This document shows positions 1 to 8,764 of a stretch of DNA of 64,000 nucleotides, piece by piece. This DNA comes from Corynebacterium sp. HMSC08A12 (GTDB taxonomy: Bacteria > Actinomycetota > Actinomycetes > Mycobacteriales > Mycobacteriaceae), in assembly GCF_001807485.1 (NCBI RefSeq), contig NZ_KV789189.1, positions 1 to 64,000 of the forward strand. The letters are read 5' to 3'. A program made the position numbers and the translations under genes. Positions within the stretch are counted from its first letter, which is position 1. The number at the start of each line of letters is the position of its first letter. The notes under the pieces are model-generated. The model had not been told where the DNA came from, searched no databases, and was given only the letters and a program-made list of their open reading frames with translations.

Positions 1-250
1 AAACCAGTCCAACTTTCGGGGGCTAGTTCACTGCTGCTGGCGCTGGGGTTTTCTTATGCCTGAGTCCGCCCCACACCCGACTCCGCCTCCACCTCACCCA
101 TCCCCGCCATTCCCACCAGCCCCATCCCCGCCATTCTCACCGACCCATCCCCCCACCCCACTAGTCCCATCATCCTCGCTAGTCTCATAATCCCCACCAT
201 CCTCACGCTCGCCTCCCCTCAGCTTCACCCAGCTGGACCCCAGTAACCCC

Positions 251-376
251 AAATGTCGTTAGATCGGGAATACGCCGCCTCTGAAAAATGTATCACTCCG
301 GCGCCAACCTCCTGACCAGCGGTTTTGCATATTTGCAAACGGTTGTCGATAACGTATTGCCGTTCTAGCGACATTT
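251..376. repeat. 126-bp inverted-repeat element, copy 1
   Basis: The 24-bp arms lie at 251-274 and 353-376. The left arm begins AAATGTCGTTAGA and the right arm ends TAGCGACATTT. The arms match as inverted repeats with about three mismatches around a 78-bp centre. The centre contains TGACCAGCG, TTTTGCA and TGCAAAC, and ends in TAA just before the right arm. It has no reading frame of its own. The total length is identical to the copies at 481-606 and 63136-63261, so this looks like a defined family rather than a chance palindrome. Confidence 0.8.
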
Positions 377-398
377 CGCCCGCCAACGAGGCCTTAGG

Positions 399-417
399 TG
401 TCGGAAAAGTTGCAAAA
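399..417 (+). repeat. Solitary half-copy of the 126-bp element arm
   Basis: TGTCGGAAAAGTTGCAAAA matches the left arm of the copy at 481-606. No inverted partner lies at the expected distance, so it seems to be a decayed or single-arm copy. Confidence 0.6.
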
Positions 418-480
418 TCATGAGTGGCAGGGGTGCGAAACCATGGGCGGCGGGGCGCCACCAGCACCCCAAAGCGCCTT

Positions 481-606
481 AAATGTCGGAAAAGTTGCAA
501 AACGTCTCGTGACCAAAAACGAGGCTCGGTCACGCAGCCCCGTGACCAGCGCATTTACACTACCGAGTATCGCTACCAATAACGTTCTGCAACTTTTCCG
601 ACATTT
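481..606. repeat. 126-bp inverted-repeat element, copy 2
   Basis: The 24-bp arms lie at 481-504 (AAATGTCGGAAAAGTTGC then AAAACG) and 583-606 and differ at one position. Only the outer AAATGTCG is shared with copy 1. The inner arm sequence differs, yet both arms have changed together, which preserves the inverted symmetry. The centre is 78 bp and shares TGACCAGCG and a terminal TAA with copy 1. Paired change of the arms suggests that the fold or the symmetry is what is kept. Confidence 0.8.
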
Positions 607-677
607 CACCCCAGTAGAGACACTCCCTATAGGGGCACCACCCCCAGTAAAGCGCCACACCCCAGCAAAGCCGTGAA

Positions 678-727
678 GCTCGGCGGCAACATAGCAAGCG
701 GAGCTCAGCGGCAACATAGCAGGCGGA
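678..727 (+). repeat. 25-bp tandem duplication
   Basis: Two adjacent 25-bp units lie at 678-702 and 703-727. Each contains CGGCAACATAGCA and they differ at two positions. No coding frame is apparent. Confidence 0.7.
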
Positions 728-797
728 AGCAGAATAGTTCTAGACCAAGCGGTACAGCGTTTTCGCAAGCAGCAAATACCCTCCCAACTGGGGCTTT

Positions 798-817
798 ATG
801 GCGTCAATAAGAAAAAA
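798..817 (+). repeat. Dispersed GGCGTCA-A-rich motif, intergenic copy
   Basis: GGCGTCAATAAGAAAAAAG starts at 800. It matches the recurrent motif seen from the other strand as TTATTGACGCC at 52412. It lies about 115 bp before metY and just upstream of a possible McbR site. Confidence 0.6.
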
Positions 818-818
818 G

Positions 819-834
819 TAGACAGAGCGGTTTA
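819..834 (+). promoter_or_regulatory. Possible McbR operator upstream of metY
   Basis: TAGACAGAGCGGTTTA fits the C. glutamicum McbR pattern TAGAC-N6-GTCTA with one mismatch. It lies about 100 bp before the metY start. McbR represses methionine and sulfur genes in C. glutamicum, so the position is sensible. The match is short and unproven. Confidence 0.35.
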
Positions 835-933
835 CTTTTAGCGCACGTGGGTCTATCGTCGTAACACAGCAAAGCTAAACAGCAAACCAAAGCGCCAACA
901 AACAACAAACCCCAACAGCAGAGGACCACACCA

Positions 934-2265
934 ATGCCGAAGTACAACAACGAGAACGCAGAGCAGTGGGGCTTCGCCACCCGCCAGATCCACGCGGGCC
1001 AGCCCGTCGGCGACACCGGCGCGCGCAACCTGCCGATCCACTTCACCACCAGCTACGTCTTCAACGACGCAGAGCATGCCAAGCAGCGCTTCCACCTGGA
1101 AGACCTGGGCCCCATCTACTCCCGCCTGACCAACCCCACCGTCGAGGCGCTGGAGAACCGCCTGAACTCCCTGGAAGGCGGCGTGCACGCGGTCGCTTTC
1201 GCCTCCGGCATGGCTGCCGAGACCGCCGCGATCCTCAACCTGGCCGGCGCCGGCGACCACATCGTCTCCTCCCCGCGCCTCTACGGCGGCACCGAGACCC
1301 TGCTGCAGCACACCCTGCCGAAGCTGGGCATCGAGACCACCTTCGTGGAAAACCCCGACGACCCGGAGTCCTGGAAGGCCGCCGTCCGCCCGAACACCAA
1401 GGCCTTCTTCGCAGAGACCTTCGCAAACCCGCAGGCAGACGTGCTGAACATCCCGGCCGTCGCGGAGGTCGCCCACGCAAACCAGGTCCCGCTGATCGTG
1501 GACAACACCCTGGCCACCGCCGCGCTGGTCCGCCCGCTGGAGTTGGGCGCGGACGTCGTGGTTGCATCCCTGACGAAGTTCTACACGGGCAACGGCTCGG
1601 GCCTGGGCGGCATCATCGTCGACGGCGGCTCCTTCGACTGGTCCGTCGAGTGCGACGGCCAGCCGGTCTTCCCCGGCTTCGTGAACCCCGACCCGGCCTA
1701 CCACGGTCTGAAGTACGTGGACCTGGCCCCGGCGGCCTTCGGCATGAAGCTCCGCGCGGGCATCATCCGCGACACGGGCGCCACCCTCTCCCCGTTCAAC
1801 GCATGGGTTGTGGCCCAGGGCCTAGATACCCTGACCCTGCGCATCGCCAAGCACAACGAGAACGCGAAGGCCGTGGCGGAGTTCCTGGCCGAGCAGCCGC
1901 AGGTGGCCACCGTGAACTATGCGGGCCTGCCAACTTCCCCGTGGTTCAAGGTCAAGGAGGAGCTGGGCCTGGAGTACACCGGCTCTGTCTTGAGCTTCGA
2001 CCTGAAGGTCGACGACCCCACCTCGGAGGAGGCGAAGGCAAAGGCCTGGGCCTTCATCGATGCCCTGCAACTGCACTCTGACCTAGCAAATGTTGGCGAC
2101 GTGCGTTCCCTGGTGGTGCACCCAGCCACCACCACCCACTCGCAGTCCGATGCGCACGGCCTGGCCCGCGCGGGCGTGTCCCACGCTACGGTTCGCCTGT
2201 CCGTGGGCATTGAGGACATCACCGACATCATCGACGACCTGAAGCGCGGCTTCGCGGCCATTTAA
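934..2265 (+). CDS. metY: O-acetylhomoserine sulfhydrylase (MetY)
   Basis: This PLP enzyme condenses O-acetylhomoserine with sulfide to give homocysteine, the direct sulfhydrylation route to methionine. The 443-residue protein has the usual length for the Cys/Met-metabolism PLP family. It starts with GFATRQIHAGQ, has the family block FASGMAAETAAILNL, and the likely PLP lysine is K215 in SLTKFYTGNGS. The ATG start fits the family N-terminus. metX follows 34 bp downstream on the same strand, so the two probably form an operon supplying and using O-acetylhomoserine. A possible McbR site lies upstream. Confidence 0.95.
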   Translation: MPKYNNENAEQWGFATRQIHAGQPVGDTGARNLPIHFTTSYVFNDAEHAKQRFHLEDLGPIYSRLTNPTVEALENRLNSLEGGVHAVAFASGMAAETAAILNLAGAGDHIVSSPRLYGGTETLLQHTLPKLGIETTFVENPDDPESWKAAVRPNTKAFFAETFANPQADVLNIPAVAEVAHANQVPLIVDNTLATAALVRPLELGADVVVASLTKFYTGNGSGLGGIIVDGGSFDWSVECDGQPVFPGFVNPDPAYHGLKYVDLAPAAFGMKLRAGIIRDTGATLSPFNAWVVAQGLDTLTLRIAKHNENAKAVAEFLAEQPQVATVNYAGLPTSPWFKVKEELGLEYTGSVLSFDLKVDDPTSEEAKAKAWAFIDALQLHSDLANVGDVRSLVVHPATTTHSQSDAHGLARAGVSHATVRLSVGIEDITDIIDDLKRGFAAI

Positions 2266-2299
2266 GGCCGGTTGGTTTCTAGGCTTTAGGCTGATTCCC

Positions 2300-3478
2300 A
2301 TGAACCCCGAGTTCCTCCCCGCCTCTGGCGCATCGCGCACGGTCTCTATCGGCGACGTGGTCACGGAGGCGGGTGTAACTATTTTTGACGCCGAACTCCG
2401 CTACTTCGCGTTCTACGACTCTCCGGATGGCGCCGCGGACTATGCCGAGTTCTCCGCTGGCCCCGAGCCGGGACTGTCCCCGGAGGAGCGGCCGATTGTG
2501 CTGATCGAGCATGCCCTTACTGGCGATGGCAATGCCGCCGACTGGTGGGCGGACATGGTGGGTCCGAACAAGCCGATCGACACCACCCGCTACCTGGTGC
2601 TTTGTGCCAATGTGCTGGGCGGCTGCCAGGGGTCCACCGGCCCGAGTTCGCCGCACCCCGACGGCCAGGCGTGGGGTTCGCGATTCCCCGCTTTGTCGAT
2701 CCGTGACATGGTTACGGCGGAACGGCTGTTGTTGGAGCGTGTGGGCGTCACAAAGATCCATGCCCTTGTGGGTGCCTCGATGGGCGGGGCGCGGGTGCTG
2801 GAGTGGTCGCTCATGTACCCGGAGATGGTCAACGCGGCGTTACCGATCGCGGTGAGCGCGCGTGCGTCTGCGTGGCAGATTGGCCTGCAGTCCAGCCAGA
2901 TTCGCTTCATTGAGGCGGATCCGGCCTGGCAGGGCGGCGATTACTACGACTCGGGCGAGGTTCCTTCGCATGGGCTGGGGCAGGCGCGCCGCATCGCGCA
3001 CCTGACGTATCGAGGTGAGCTGGAAGTCGATGAGCGTTTCGGGGTGGATCCGCAGAACGGTGAAAACCCCTACGGGCCGTACCGCGACCCTCACCAGCGT
3101 TTCGCGGTGGAGAGTTACCTGGATCGCCAGGCCGAGAAGCTGGTCGCGCGCTTCGATGCGGGCAGCTATGTAGTGCTGACCGACGCACTAAATAGGCACG
3201 ACGTCGGCCGTGGCCGGGGTGGCATGAACGCCGCCTTGGGCTCGTGTGAGGTACCGACGATGGTGGTGGGTGTGGATACCGACATTCTGTACCCGCTGCA
3301 CCAGCAGGAGCACCTGTCGCGCAACCTGGGGGATTTCATCGGCATGTCGAAGATCACCTCGCCGACAGGCCACGATGGGTTCCTGATCGAATCGCGTCAG
3401 ATGGGGCAGGTGTTGGCGAAGTTCCTGGCGAAGGCGGAGATTATCGCCGAAGGGACCGAGGGCGCTGCGCGGGCTTAG
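2300..3478 (+). CDS. metX: Homoserine O-acetyltransferase (MetX)
   Basis: This enzyme transfers the acetyl group from acetyl-CoA to homoserine, the first committed step of methionine synthesis. It is an alpha/beta-hydrolase fold protein of 392 residues. The nucleophile elbow GASMGGARVLEW places Ser160, with Asp328 in DTDILYP and His358 in GHDGF completing the triad. LTGDGNAADWW and NVLGGCQGSTGP are family signatures. It follows metY by 34 bp. Its stop overlaps the stop region of the convergent DUF3017 gene by four bases. Bases 2744-2756 carry a 13-base copy of the dispersed motif, in reverse orientation. Confidence 0.95.
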   Translation: MNPEFLPASGASRTVSIGDVVTEAGVTIFDAELRYFAFYDSPDGAADYAEFSAGPEPGLSPEERPIVLIEHALTGDGNAADWWADMVGPNKPIDTTRYLVLCANVLGGCQGSTGPSSPHPDGQAWGSRFPALSIRDMVTAERLLLERVGVTKIHALVGASMGGARVLEWSLMYPEMVNAALPIAVSARASAWQIGLQSSQIRFIEADPAWQGGDYYDSGEVPSHGLGQARRIAHLTYRGELEVDERFGVDPQNGENPYGPYRDPHQRFAVESYLDRQAEKLVARFDAGSYVVLTDALNRHDVGRGRGGMNAALGSCEVPTMVVGVDTDILYPLHQQEHLSRNLGDFIGMSKITSPTGHDGFLIESRQMGQVLAKFLAKAEIIAEGTEGAARA

Positions 3479-3834
3479 CTGGTCAGTGGGTCGACGCTCA
3501 CGGCGATCCACAGAATGATTATGCCGATGGCGGCGGTGAAGGCGGTATCGAATTTGCGCGAACGCACCGCCAGCACGCCCAGCACGCGGGAATCCAGGAG
3601 TAGGCGTAGCACGGCCAGGTAGATCATCGCGCTGCCCAGCATGACGCTAGCTCGACGCCACCTGTCCACCAACAACAGCGCCAGCACAGCCAGCAGCATT
3701 AGCCCGAACAGCCCCAGCAGTGCGTGTTGGACGGAGCGGGAGAACCGGGAGGGCGGGTTGTTTCGGTCGTGGGGGTTGTCGAGGAGTCGCTGGCGGGCGT
3801 CGCCGATGCGGGCGGGGCGGGAGCGATTAGCCAC
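3475..3834 (-). CDS. DUF3017 small membrane protein
   Basis: This is a 119-residue protein with a basic, polar N-terminus of about 35 residues followed by three hydrophobic segments (roughly 38-58, 64-82 and 98-115). That matches DUF3017 proteins, which lie next to folD in mycobacteria (Rv3355c-like) and corynebacteria. Their function is unknown. It starts at GTG and overlaps the end of folD by eight bases, indicating translational coupling. It converges on metX. Confidence 0.8.
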   Translation of the reverse strand: MANRSRPARIGDARQRLLDNPHDRNNPPSRFSRSVQHALLGLFGLMLLAVLALLLVDRWRRASVMLGSAMIYLAVLRLLLDSRVLGVLAVRSRKFDTAFTAAIGIIILWIAVSVDPLTS

Positions 3835-4684
3835 GCAGCAGCTTCTCCGCGCGCTCGACGACGTTGCGCACCAGGAAGGCGCGGGTCAGCGGGCCCACTC
3901 CCCCGGGGTTCGGGGACACGGCGCCGGCGACATCCCACACGTCCGGGTGCACGTCGCCCTTCAGCTTGCCGTCCTCGCCGCGGGAGACTCCCACGTCCAG
4001 GATCGCCGCGCCCGGCTTGACCATGTCCGCGGTGATCATGTGCGGCACGCCCGCGGCGGCGACGATCACGTCCGCGGCCTTCGTCTCCGCTGCCAGATCC
4101 TTGGTGCCGGTGTGGCACAGGGTGACGGTTGCATTCTCGCTGCGACGGGTGAGCATCAGGCCAATCGGGCGACCGACTGTCACGCCGCGGCCGATAACGA
4201 CGACCTTCGCGCCGTTTAGCTCTACGCCGAAGCGACGGAGCAGGTGGATCGCACCGTTGGGGGTGCAAGGCAGCGGGGCGGGCTCGTTGAGCACCAGCTT
4301 GCCCAGGTTTACCGGGTGCAGGCCATCGGCATCCTTGTCCGGGTCGATGCGCTCCAACACGGCGTTTTCATCCAGGTGCTTCGGCAGCGGCAGCTGCACA
4401 ATGTAGCCGGTGCAGGCATCGTCGGCGTTCAGCTCGTCGATGACTGCGTTGAGCTCTTCCTGGGAAACGTCCGCCGGGAGGTCCTTGCGGATGGAGTTCA
4501 CGCCGATCTGCTCGCAGTCCTTGTGCTTCATGCGCACATAGGAGTGGCTGGCCGGGTCGTCGCCCACCAGCACGGTGGCCAGGCCGGGAGTCACGCCCTT
4601 TTCCTTCAGCGCGGCGACGCGCTGTTCCAGGTCGGCGAAGATCTCGTCGCGGTAGAGTTTTCCATCCAATTTAGTAGCTGCCAT
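3827..4684 (-). CDS. folD: Bifunctional methylene-THF dehydrogenase/cyclohydrolase (FolD)
   Basis: FolD interconverts 5,10-methylene-, methenyl- and 10-formyl-tetrahydrofolate in one-carbon metabolism. The start chosen at 4684 gives MAATKLDGK and 285 residues, the normal FolD length. The longer in-frame extension has no family similarity. Recognisable blocks are [14 protein letters not shown] with the catalytic lysine, [42 protein letters not shown] (NADP site) and [11 protein letters not shown]. The DUF3017 gene overlaps its end. One-carbon supply fits the nearby methionine genes, but folD is transcribed away from them. Confidence 0.95.
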   Translation of the reverse strand: MAATKLDGKLYRDEIFADLEQRVAALKEKGVTPGLATVLVGDDPASHSYVRMKHKDCEQIGVNSIRKDLPADVSQEELNAVIDELNADDACTGYIVQLPLPKHLDENAVLERIDPDKDADGLHPVNLGKLVLNEPAPLPCTPNGAIHLLRRFGVELNGAKVVVIGRGVTVGRPIGLMLTRRSENATVTLCHTGTKDLAAETKAADVIVAAAGVPHMITADMVKPGAAILDVGVSRGEDGKLKGDVHPDVWDVAGAVSPNPGGVGPLTRAFLVRNVVERAEKLLRG

Positions 4685-4720
4685 GAGCCCCATTATTCCA
4701 CGCGGGCTCGCTGGGATCGA

Positions 4721-4739
4721 GGTGGCGTCATGGCTAAAA
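4721..4739 (+). repeat. Dispersed GGCGTCA motif, intergenic copy
   Basis: GGTGGCGTCATGGCTAAAAG lies in the 73-bp gap between folD and the next gene. It has the GG-GGCGTCA core and an adenine-rich right side like the other copies. A direct repeat, AACTAGTA-4 bp-AACTAGTA, follows within 25 bp. Confidence 0.45.
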
Positions 4740-4757
4740 GAGCAACTAGTACAAGAA

Positions 4758-5387
4758 CTAGTAGGGCCTGCCGGGCCAGTGCGGCGCATATGCGACAGTC
4801 TGACGAACAGGGTTCATGGCGGCCACAACCACGCCGATGACGACGATGGCGATTCCGGCCAGCGCGGCCAGGGTGGGGATAGTGAGAGTGTGCTGCAGGG
4901 TCGTTTCAGTATCCAGCCAGTTATCGAGGATTTCGAGGTAGCGCTGCCCTTCTTCTGTAGTCACTACATCCCGGCCGTCAGGTCCCCCGGTGGGCCAAGC
5001 TTTATCCCCGTACTCCTTGATTTCTTCGCGAAAATCCCAGCCCGGAACCACAGCGAACGCAGCCGCGCTGCCCCACCACACGAGCATGCCGCCCCAGAAA
5101 ATAGCGAGGGAATCCTTGCACCACTTCGGGATTGCGAGTGCCACGAAGTTGAGGAGGCACTGGATGCCGAAGAAGAGCGGGCCGATCGCGGCGGCGACGA
5201 GGAGTATTCCCACCCAGTCCTTGCCATAGAACACGAAGCGCAGGACGCAGTACACGATCGGCATGAGGAAGGCAGCGAGCCAGCCGATGAGCAGGGGCAT
5301 GAAGCGAGAGTCCTGGCCGGTTTGAGGCGGCGGGGCATACCCGTAGGCGGGCATGGGGGCAGGTGAGCCGTAGTGAGGGTACGTCAT
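4758..5387 (-). CDS. Hypothetical multi-pass membrane protein
   Basis: I do not recognise this 209-residue protein. It has a Pro/Tyr/Gly-rich cytoplasmic-type N-terminus of about 27 residues. Hydrophobic helices follow near 30-50, 58-80 and 92-113, then a polar loop of about 50 residues with many acidic groups, and a last helix near 170-190. The tyrosine- and proline-rich head is common in actinobacterial membrane proteins of unknown role. It lies upstream of folD on the same strand, separated by 73 bp. Confidence 0.65.
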   Translation of the reverse strand: MTYPHYGSPAPMPAYGYAPPPQTGQDSRFMPLLIGWLAAFLMPIVYCVLRFVFYGKDWVGILLVAAAIGPLFFGIQCLLNFVALAIPKWCKDSLAIFWGGMLVWWGSAAAFAVVPGWDFREEIKEYGDKAWPTGGPDGRDVVTTEEGQRYLEILDNWLDTETTLQHTLTIPTLAALAGIAIVVIGVVVAAMNPVRQTVAYAPHWPGRPY

Positions 5388-5477
5388 GCCACCGATCCTG
5401 TCAGAAGACGGGCGCTTTGGCTGGGCAAAAAGATGAACATGGTTATGGGAGGGGCTGGGGCGTAGGAATGTTCCCCG

Positions 5478-5993
5478 CTAAACCCCACCGGCGAAGCCCA
5501 ACTGACGCCACGCCTCGTAGGCCGCCACCGCCGCCGCGTTCGATAGGTTCATGGACCGCCGCCCCGGCAGCATCGGGATGCGCACCTTCGCCGTCACCCG
5601 CGGGTCGGCCAGCACCTCGTCGGCCAGGCCAGTCGGCTCCGGGCCGAAGAGCAGCACGTCACCCGGCCGGTAGTCCACCTCCGTAAACCACGTACCCGTC
5701 TGCGCGGTGAAGGCGAATACCCGGCCCGAGCCGCGTGCCGGATCAGTCACGTGAGCCAGCGCCTCATCGATCCCCTCGTGGACGTGCACGTCTGCCAGTT
5801 CGTGGTAATCCAGCCCCGCCCGGCGCACGTGCTTGTCGTCGAACTTGAAGGCGAGCGGCCCAGCCAGGTGCAGCGAAGCCCCCGTGCCCGCGCACATGCG
5901 GATGGCGTTGCCCGTGTTCGGGGGGATCTCCGGGCGGTCGAACACTACGTGCAGTGGTGGGTTCACACCCGCAAACTGGTTTTCAGACGTCAT
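5478..5993 (-). CDS. trmL: tRNA (cytidine(34)-2'-O)-methyltransferase (TrmL)
   Basis: This SpoU-family (SPOUT) methyltransferase modifies the wobble base of certain leucine tRNAs. The protein has 171 residues, slightly longer than E. coli TrmL. Family blocks are the N-terminal PEIPPNTGNAIRMCAGTG, LLFGPEPTGLADEVL in the SAM-binding knot, and IPMLPGRRSMNLSNAAAVAAYEAWRQ at the C-terminus, where the knot forms. It is divergent from the reductase gene at 6024 with about 30 bp between the starts. Confidence 0.88.
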   Translation of the reverse strand: MTSENQFAGVNPPLHVVFDRPEIPPNTGNAIRMCAGTGASLHLAGPLAFKFDDKHVRRAGLDYHELADVHVHEGIDEALAHVTDPARGSGRVFAFTAQTGTWFTEVDYRPGDVLLFGPEPTGLADEVLADPRVTAKVRIPMLPGRRSMNLSNAAAVAAYEAWRQLGFAGGV

Positions 5994-6023
5994 TCCCTCA
6001 ATCTAACCGGTACAAATGTAGCC

Positions 6024-7304
6024 ATGAGCAACTCCCCCTCCCGCAGCTTCGACATCACCCTGATGGGTGCCACCGGTTTCGTCGGCGCGCTGACCGCCGG
6101 CTACCTGGCGGCCAACGCCCCCGCCGACGTGCGCATCGCCCTGGCTGGCCGGAACCAGACCAAGCTAGAAGCCCTGCGCGAGCAGCTGGCTGCAAAGCAC
6201 CCGCGGGCCAAGGAATTCCCGCTGGTCATCGCCGATTCCAGCGATAATCGCTCCCTGGAGAAGCTAGTCCGCAACACCCGCGTGGTCATCTCCACCGTCG
6301 GCCCCTACTACCGCCACGGCTTCCCGTTGGTCCGCGAATGCGCAACCCACGGAACGCACTACGTCGACCTCGCCGGAGAGGTGCTCTTCATGCGCGAATC
6401 TGCCGATTCCTACCACGATCGCGCTACTGCCAGCGGGGCGCGCATCGTCCACGCCTGCGGCTTCGATTCCGTTCCAAGTGACCTGGGAATGCTGCTGCTG
6501 GGGCAGAGGGCGTCCGAAAACAAAGACACTCTCAAGTCCGCCACCATGATCGTGAAGATGAAGGGTGGGCTCTCTGGCGGCACGGTCGACTCGATGCGCG
6601 AACAGTTCGCCGCTGCCAAAGGCAGCCCGGAGAAAAAGCGGATGCTGGCCGACCCGTACACCCTCTCCCCCGACCGCGCCAACGAGCCGGACCTGGGCAA
6701 GCAGCCGGACTTCGGGGTGGTGCGGGAAAGCGACATCGGGGGTGCTAGTGCTAGCGACGGAGAGGACGTCTGGGCCGGGCCGTTCATCATGGCGGGATCC
6801 AACACGCGCGTGGTTCGCCGCTCGAACGCGCTGCTCGGCTACGAATACGGCGATAAGCTGCGCTACAGCGAATACCAGTACACCGGCAAGAGGCTGAAGG
6901 GTCGCGTGCGCGCCTTCACCATGGGCGCGGTACTGGGCACTGCGGTGGCGGCGCTGAACCAGGACAAGCTGCGCACGTTCCTCTCCCGTTGGGTGCCGGA
7001 GCCCGGCGAGGGGCCGTCCGAGGCCGAACGCGATGCCGGTTTCTTCCACACCACGCATTTCGGCGTAGGCACAGGCGGCAGCACCTACCAGCAGACCATC
7101 AGCCTGGACGCCGACCCGGGGTATAAGGGCACGTCCATGATGCTTAGCGAGGCTGCGCTCACCCTTGTTCTTTGTGACGCCGAACTGCCGACAGGCTCCT
7201 CCTACCAAGGAAAAACCGGCGGCGGAGTACTCACTCCTGCCACCGGCTTGGGTATGCCCTACGTGCGCCGCCTCAGCGACGCGGGCATGAAGTTCAGCGA
7301 CTAG
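6024..7304 (+). CDS. Saccharopine dehydrogenase-like / trans-acting enoyl reductase family protein
   Basis: The 426-residue protein starts with a Rossmann dinucleotide-binding segment, DITLMGATGFVGALTAGYLA. The blocks ISTVGPYYRHGFPLV, DLAGEVLFMRES and HACGFDSVPSDLG place it with the actinobacterial family that includes Mycobacterium Rv2953 and Rv2449c. The ATG at 6024 was chosen because the longer frame crosses trmL and lacks family sequence. Rv2953 acts in phthiocerol lipid synthesis, but most homologues in corynebacteria are uncharacterised. The substrate here is unknown. Bases 7168-7181 hold an exact TTCTTTGTGACGCC dispersed motif. Confidence 0.8.
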   Translation: MSNSPSRSFDITLMGATGFVGALTAGYLAANAPADVRIALAGRNQTKLEALREQLAAKHPRAKEFPLVIADSSDNRSLEKLVRNTRVVISTVGPYYRHGFPLVRECATHGTHYVDLAGEVLFMRESADSYHDRATASGARIVHACGFDSVPSDLGMLLLGQRASENKDTLKSATMIVKMKGGLSGGTVDSMREQFAAAKGSPEKKRMLADPYTLSPDRANEPDLGKQPDFGVVRESDIGGASASDGEDVWAGPFIMAGSNTRVVRRSNALLGYEYGDKLRYSEYQYTGKRLKGRVRAFTMGAVLGTAVAALNQDKLRTFLSRWVPEPGEGPSEAERDAGFFHTTHFGVGTGGSTYQQTISLDADPGYKGTSMMLSEAALTLVLCDAELPTGSSYQGKTGGGVLTPATGLGMPYVRRLSDAGMKFSD

Positions 7305-7314
7305 CTGAACATGC

Positions 7315-8592
7315 CTAGCTGAACAGGTTCTGCTCGTCCTCGGGCACACCGTTCACCTGGTTTAGGTTCAGGGTGTTGAGCTGGGTGACGTGCTCCGGGG
7401 TCAGCTCGTCCAGGGAGGAAACCTGCAGCAGACGCATGGTGCGGCGCACCTCGCTGGCCAGGATCTCGATGGCGCGGTTCACGCCGGCCTCGCCGCCAGC
7501 CATCAGGCCGTAGAGGTACGCGCGGCCGATCAAGGTGAACTTCGCGCCCTTGGCGATCGCAGCGACGATGTCCGCGCCATTCATAATGCCTGTATCCATA
7601 GCCACGTCCACGTCGTTACCGACCTCGCGAGCGACCTCCGGCAGCAGCTGGAAAGGCACAGGCGCGCGATCCAACTGACGGCCGCCGTGGTTAGACAGAA
7701 TGATGCCATCGACGCCCAGGTCGGCCAGCTTCTTAGAATCCGGCAGATTCTGCACGCCCTTGACAACCAGCTTTCCGGGCCACATCTCGCGAATAGTCTT
7801 CAGATCCTCAAACTTGATGGAGGGGTCCATAGCGGAGTCCAACAGTTCGCCAACCGTTCCGCCGGTGCTGGTCAGGGAGGCGAACTCCAGCGGCGGGGTG
7901 GTCAGGAAGTCCCACCACCACCAGGGGCGCGGGATGGCGTTGAGCACGGTACCCAGGGAAATCTCCGGTGGGATGGAAAAGCCGTTGCGGGCATCGCGCA
8001 GGCGGTTACCGGCGACGGGGGTATCCACGGTGAACAGCAGGGTATCGAAGCCGGCCTTGGCCGCGCGTTCCACCAGGCCGTAGGAGATCTCGCGCTCCTT
8101 CATCACGTACAGCTGGAACCAGTTGCGACCGTTCGGGTTGGCCTTCTGCACGTCCTCAATGCTGGTGGTGCCCAGGGTGGACAGGCAGAACGGGATGCCC
8201 GCGGATCCCGCGGCGCTCGCGCCCGCGAGTTCGCCTTCGGTCTGCATCAGGCGGGTAAAGCCAGTCGGAGCGATGCCGAACGGAAGGGAGGACTTGCCGC
8301 CGAAAATCTCCGCGGTGGTGTCCACATTGGATACGTCGTTCAGGATGGACGGGTGGAATTCCACGTCGCGGAAGGCCTGGCGGGCGCGGTTCATCGAGAT
8401 TTCTTCGTCTGCGGCGCCATCGGTGTAGTCGAATGCAGCGGCCGGGGTGCGGCGCTTAGCGATGGCGCGCAGATCCCAGATGGTCTGTGCATCGTTGAGG
8501 CGGCGAGCCTTGAAATCCAGGGTGGGGTTCTTAAACTTCAGCAGGTCGAAAATCTCAACGGGGTTCGGGATCTGGCGTTTCTGGTGTGCCAT
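7315..8592 (-). CDS. lldD: L-lactate dehydrogenase, quinone-dependent (LldD)
   Basis: This FMN enzyme oxidises L-lactate to pyruvate at the membrane and passes electrons to quinone. The start at 8592 ([10 protein letters not shown]) gives 425 residues, the usual size in corynebacteria. The longer frame is not conserved. Blocks include the N-terminal [46 protein letters not shown] with the catalytic lysine, and [14 protein letters not shown] with the active-site histidine and arginine. It converges on the reductase gene with ten bases between the stops. No lldP or lldR lies next to it. Confidence 0.9.
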   Translation of the reverse strand: MAHQKRQIPNPVEIFDLLKFKNPTLDFKARRLNDAQTIWDLRAIAKRRTPAAAFDYTDGAADEEISMNRARQAFRDVEFHPSILNDVSNVDTTAEIFGGKSSLPFGIAPTGFTRLMQTEGELAGASAAGSAGIPFCLSTLGTTSIEDVQKANPNGRNWFQLYVMKEREISYGLVERAAKAGFDTLLFTVDTPVAGNRLRDARNGFSIPPEISLGTVLNAIPRPWWWWDFLTTPPLEFASLTSTGGTVGELLDSAMDPSIKFEDLKTIREMWPGKLVVKGVQNLPDSKKLADLGVDGIILSNHGGRQLDRAPVPFQLLPEVAREVGNDVDVAMDTGIMNGADIVAAIAKGAKFTLIGRAYLYGLMAGGEAGVNRAIEILASEVRRTMRLLQVSSLDELTPEHVTQLNTLNLNQVNGVPEDEQNLFS

Positions 8593-8764
8593 GGGATAAT
8601 CGCTCTCCTCACAGAGTGTCTTCGCAGCTCTTTCGCGCGAAATAGCGTGGTTTTTGTAGGTCGCCGTTTGGAGGCCAACAATTCCACGATAGAACGCTTC
8701 CCCGAGCTTCGCTGTCTGGGTGTGCTGCAGCACTTCCCCTTGGTGCAGCGACTTCAATTCCCCC

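Larger units (their letters stand above)
1..933. other. Gene-free region rich in repeats upstream of metY
   Basis: No convincing coding sequence lies here. Short open frames cross repeat arms and have no recognisable domains. From about 61 to 235 the + strand is cytosine-rich and pyrimidine-biased, with loose repeats of CCATCCCCGCCATT. Then come two 126-bp inverted-repeat elements, a solitary half-copy, a 25-bp tandem pair and one copy of a dispersed GGCGTCA motif. These are listed separately. The last 100 bases should carry the metY promoter. Confidence 0.75.

Noticed and set aside
251-606. Integron attC sites or insertion sequences
   Set aside because: The inverted elements lack the attC core pattern and any transposase frame, and no integrase is in the window.
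853-1704. A long open frame opposite metY
   Set aside because: It lies entirely antisense to a well-conserved gene and has no family resemblance.
5503-5509. Extra copies of the dispersed motif at short TGACGCC hits (also 13181, 18919, 19634, 39305, 40054, 46261, 50040, 55032, 61987, 62610)
   Set aside because: Only the seven-base core is present and the residues are what the protein families normally have, so codon use explains them.
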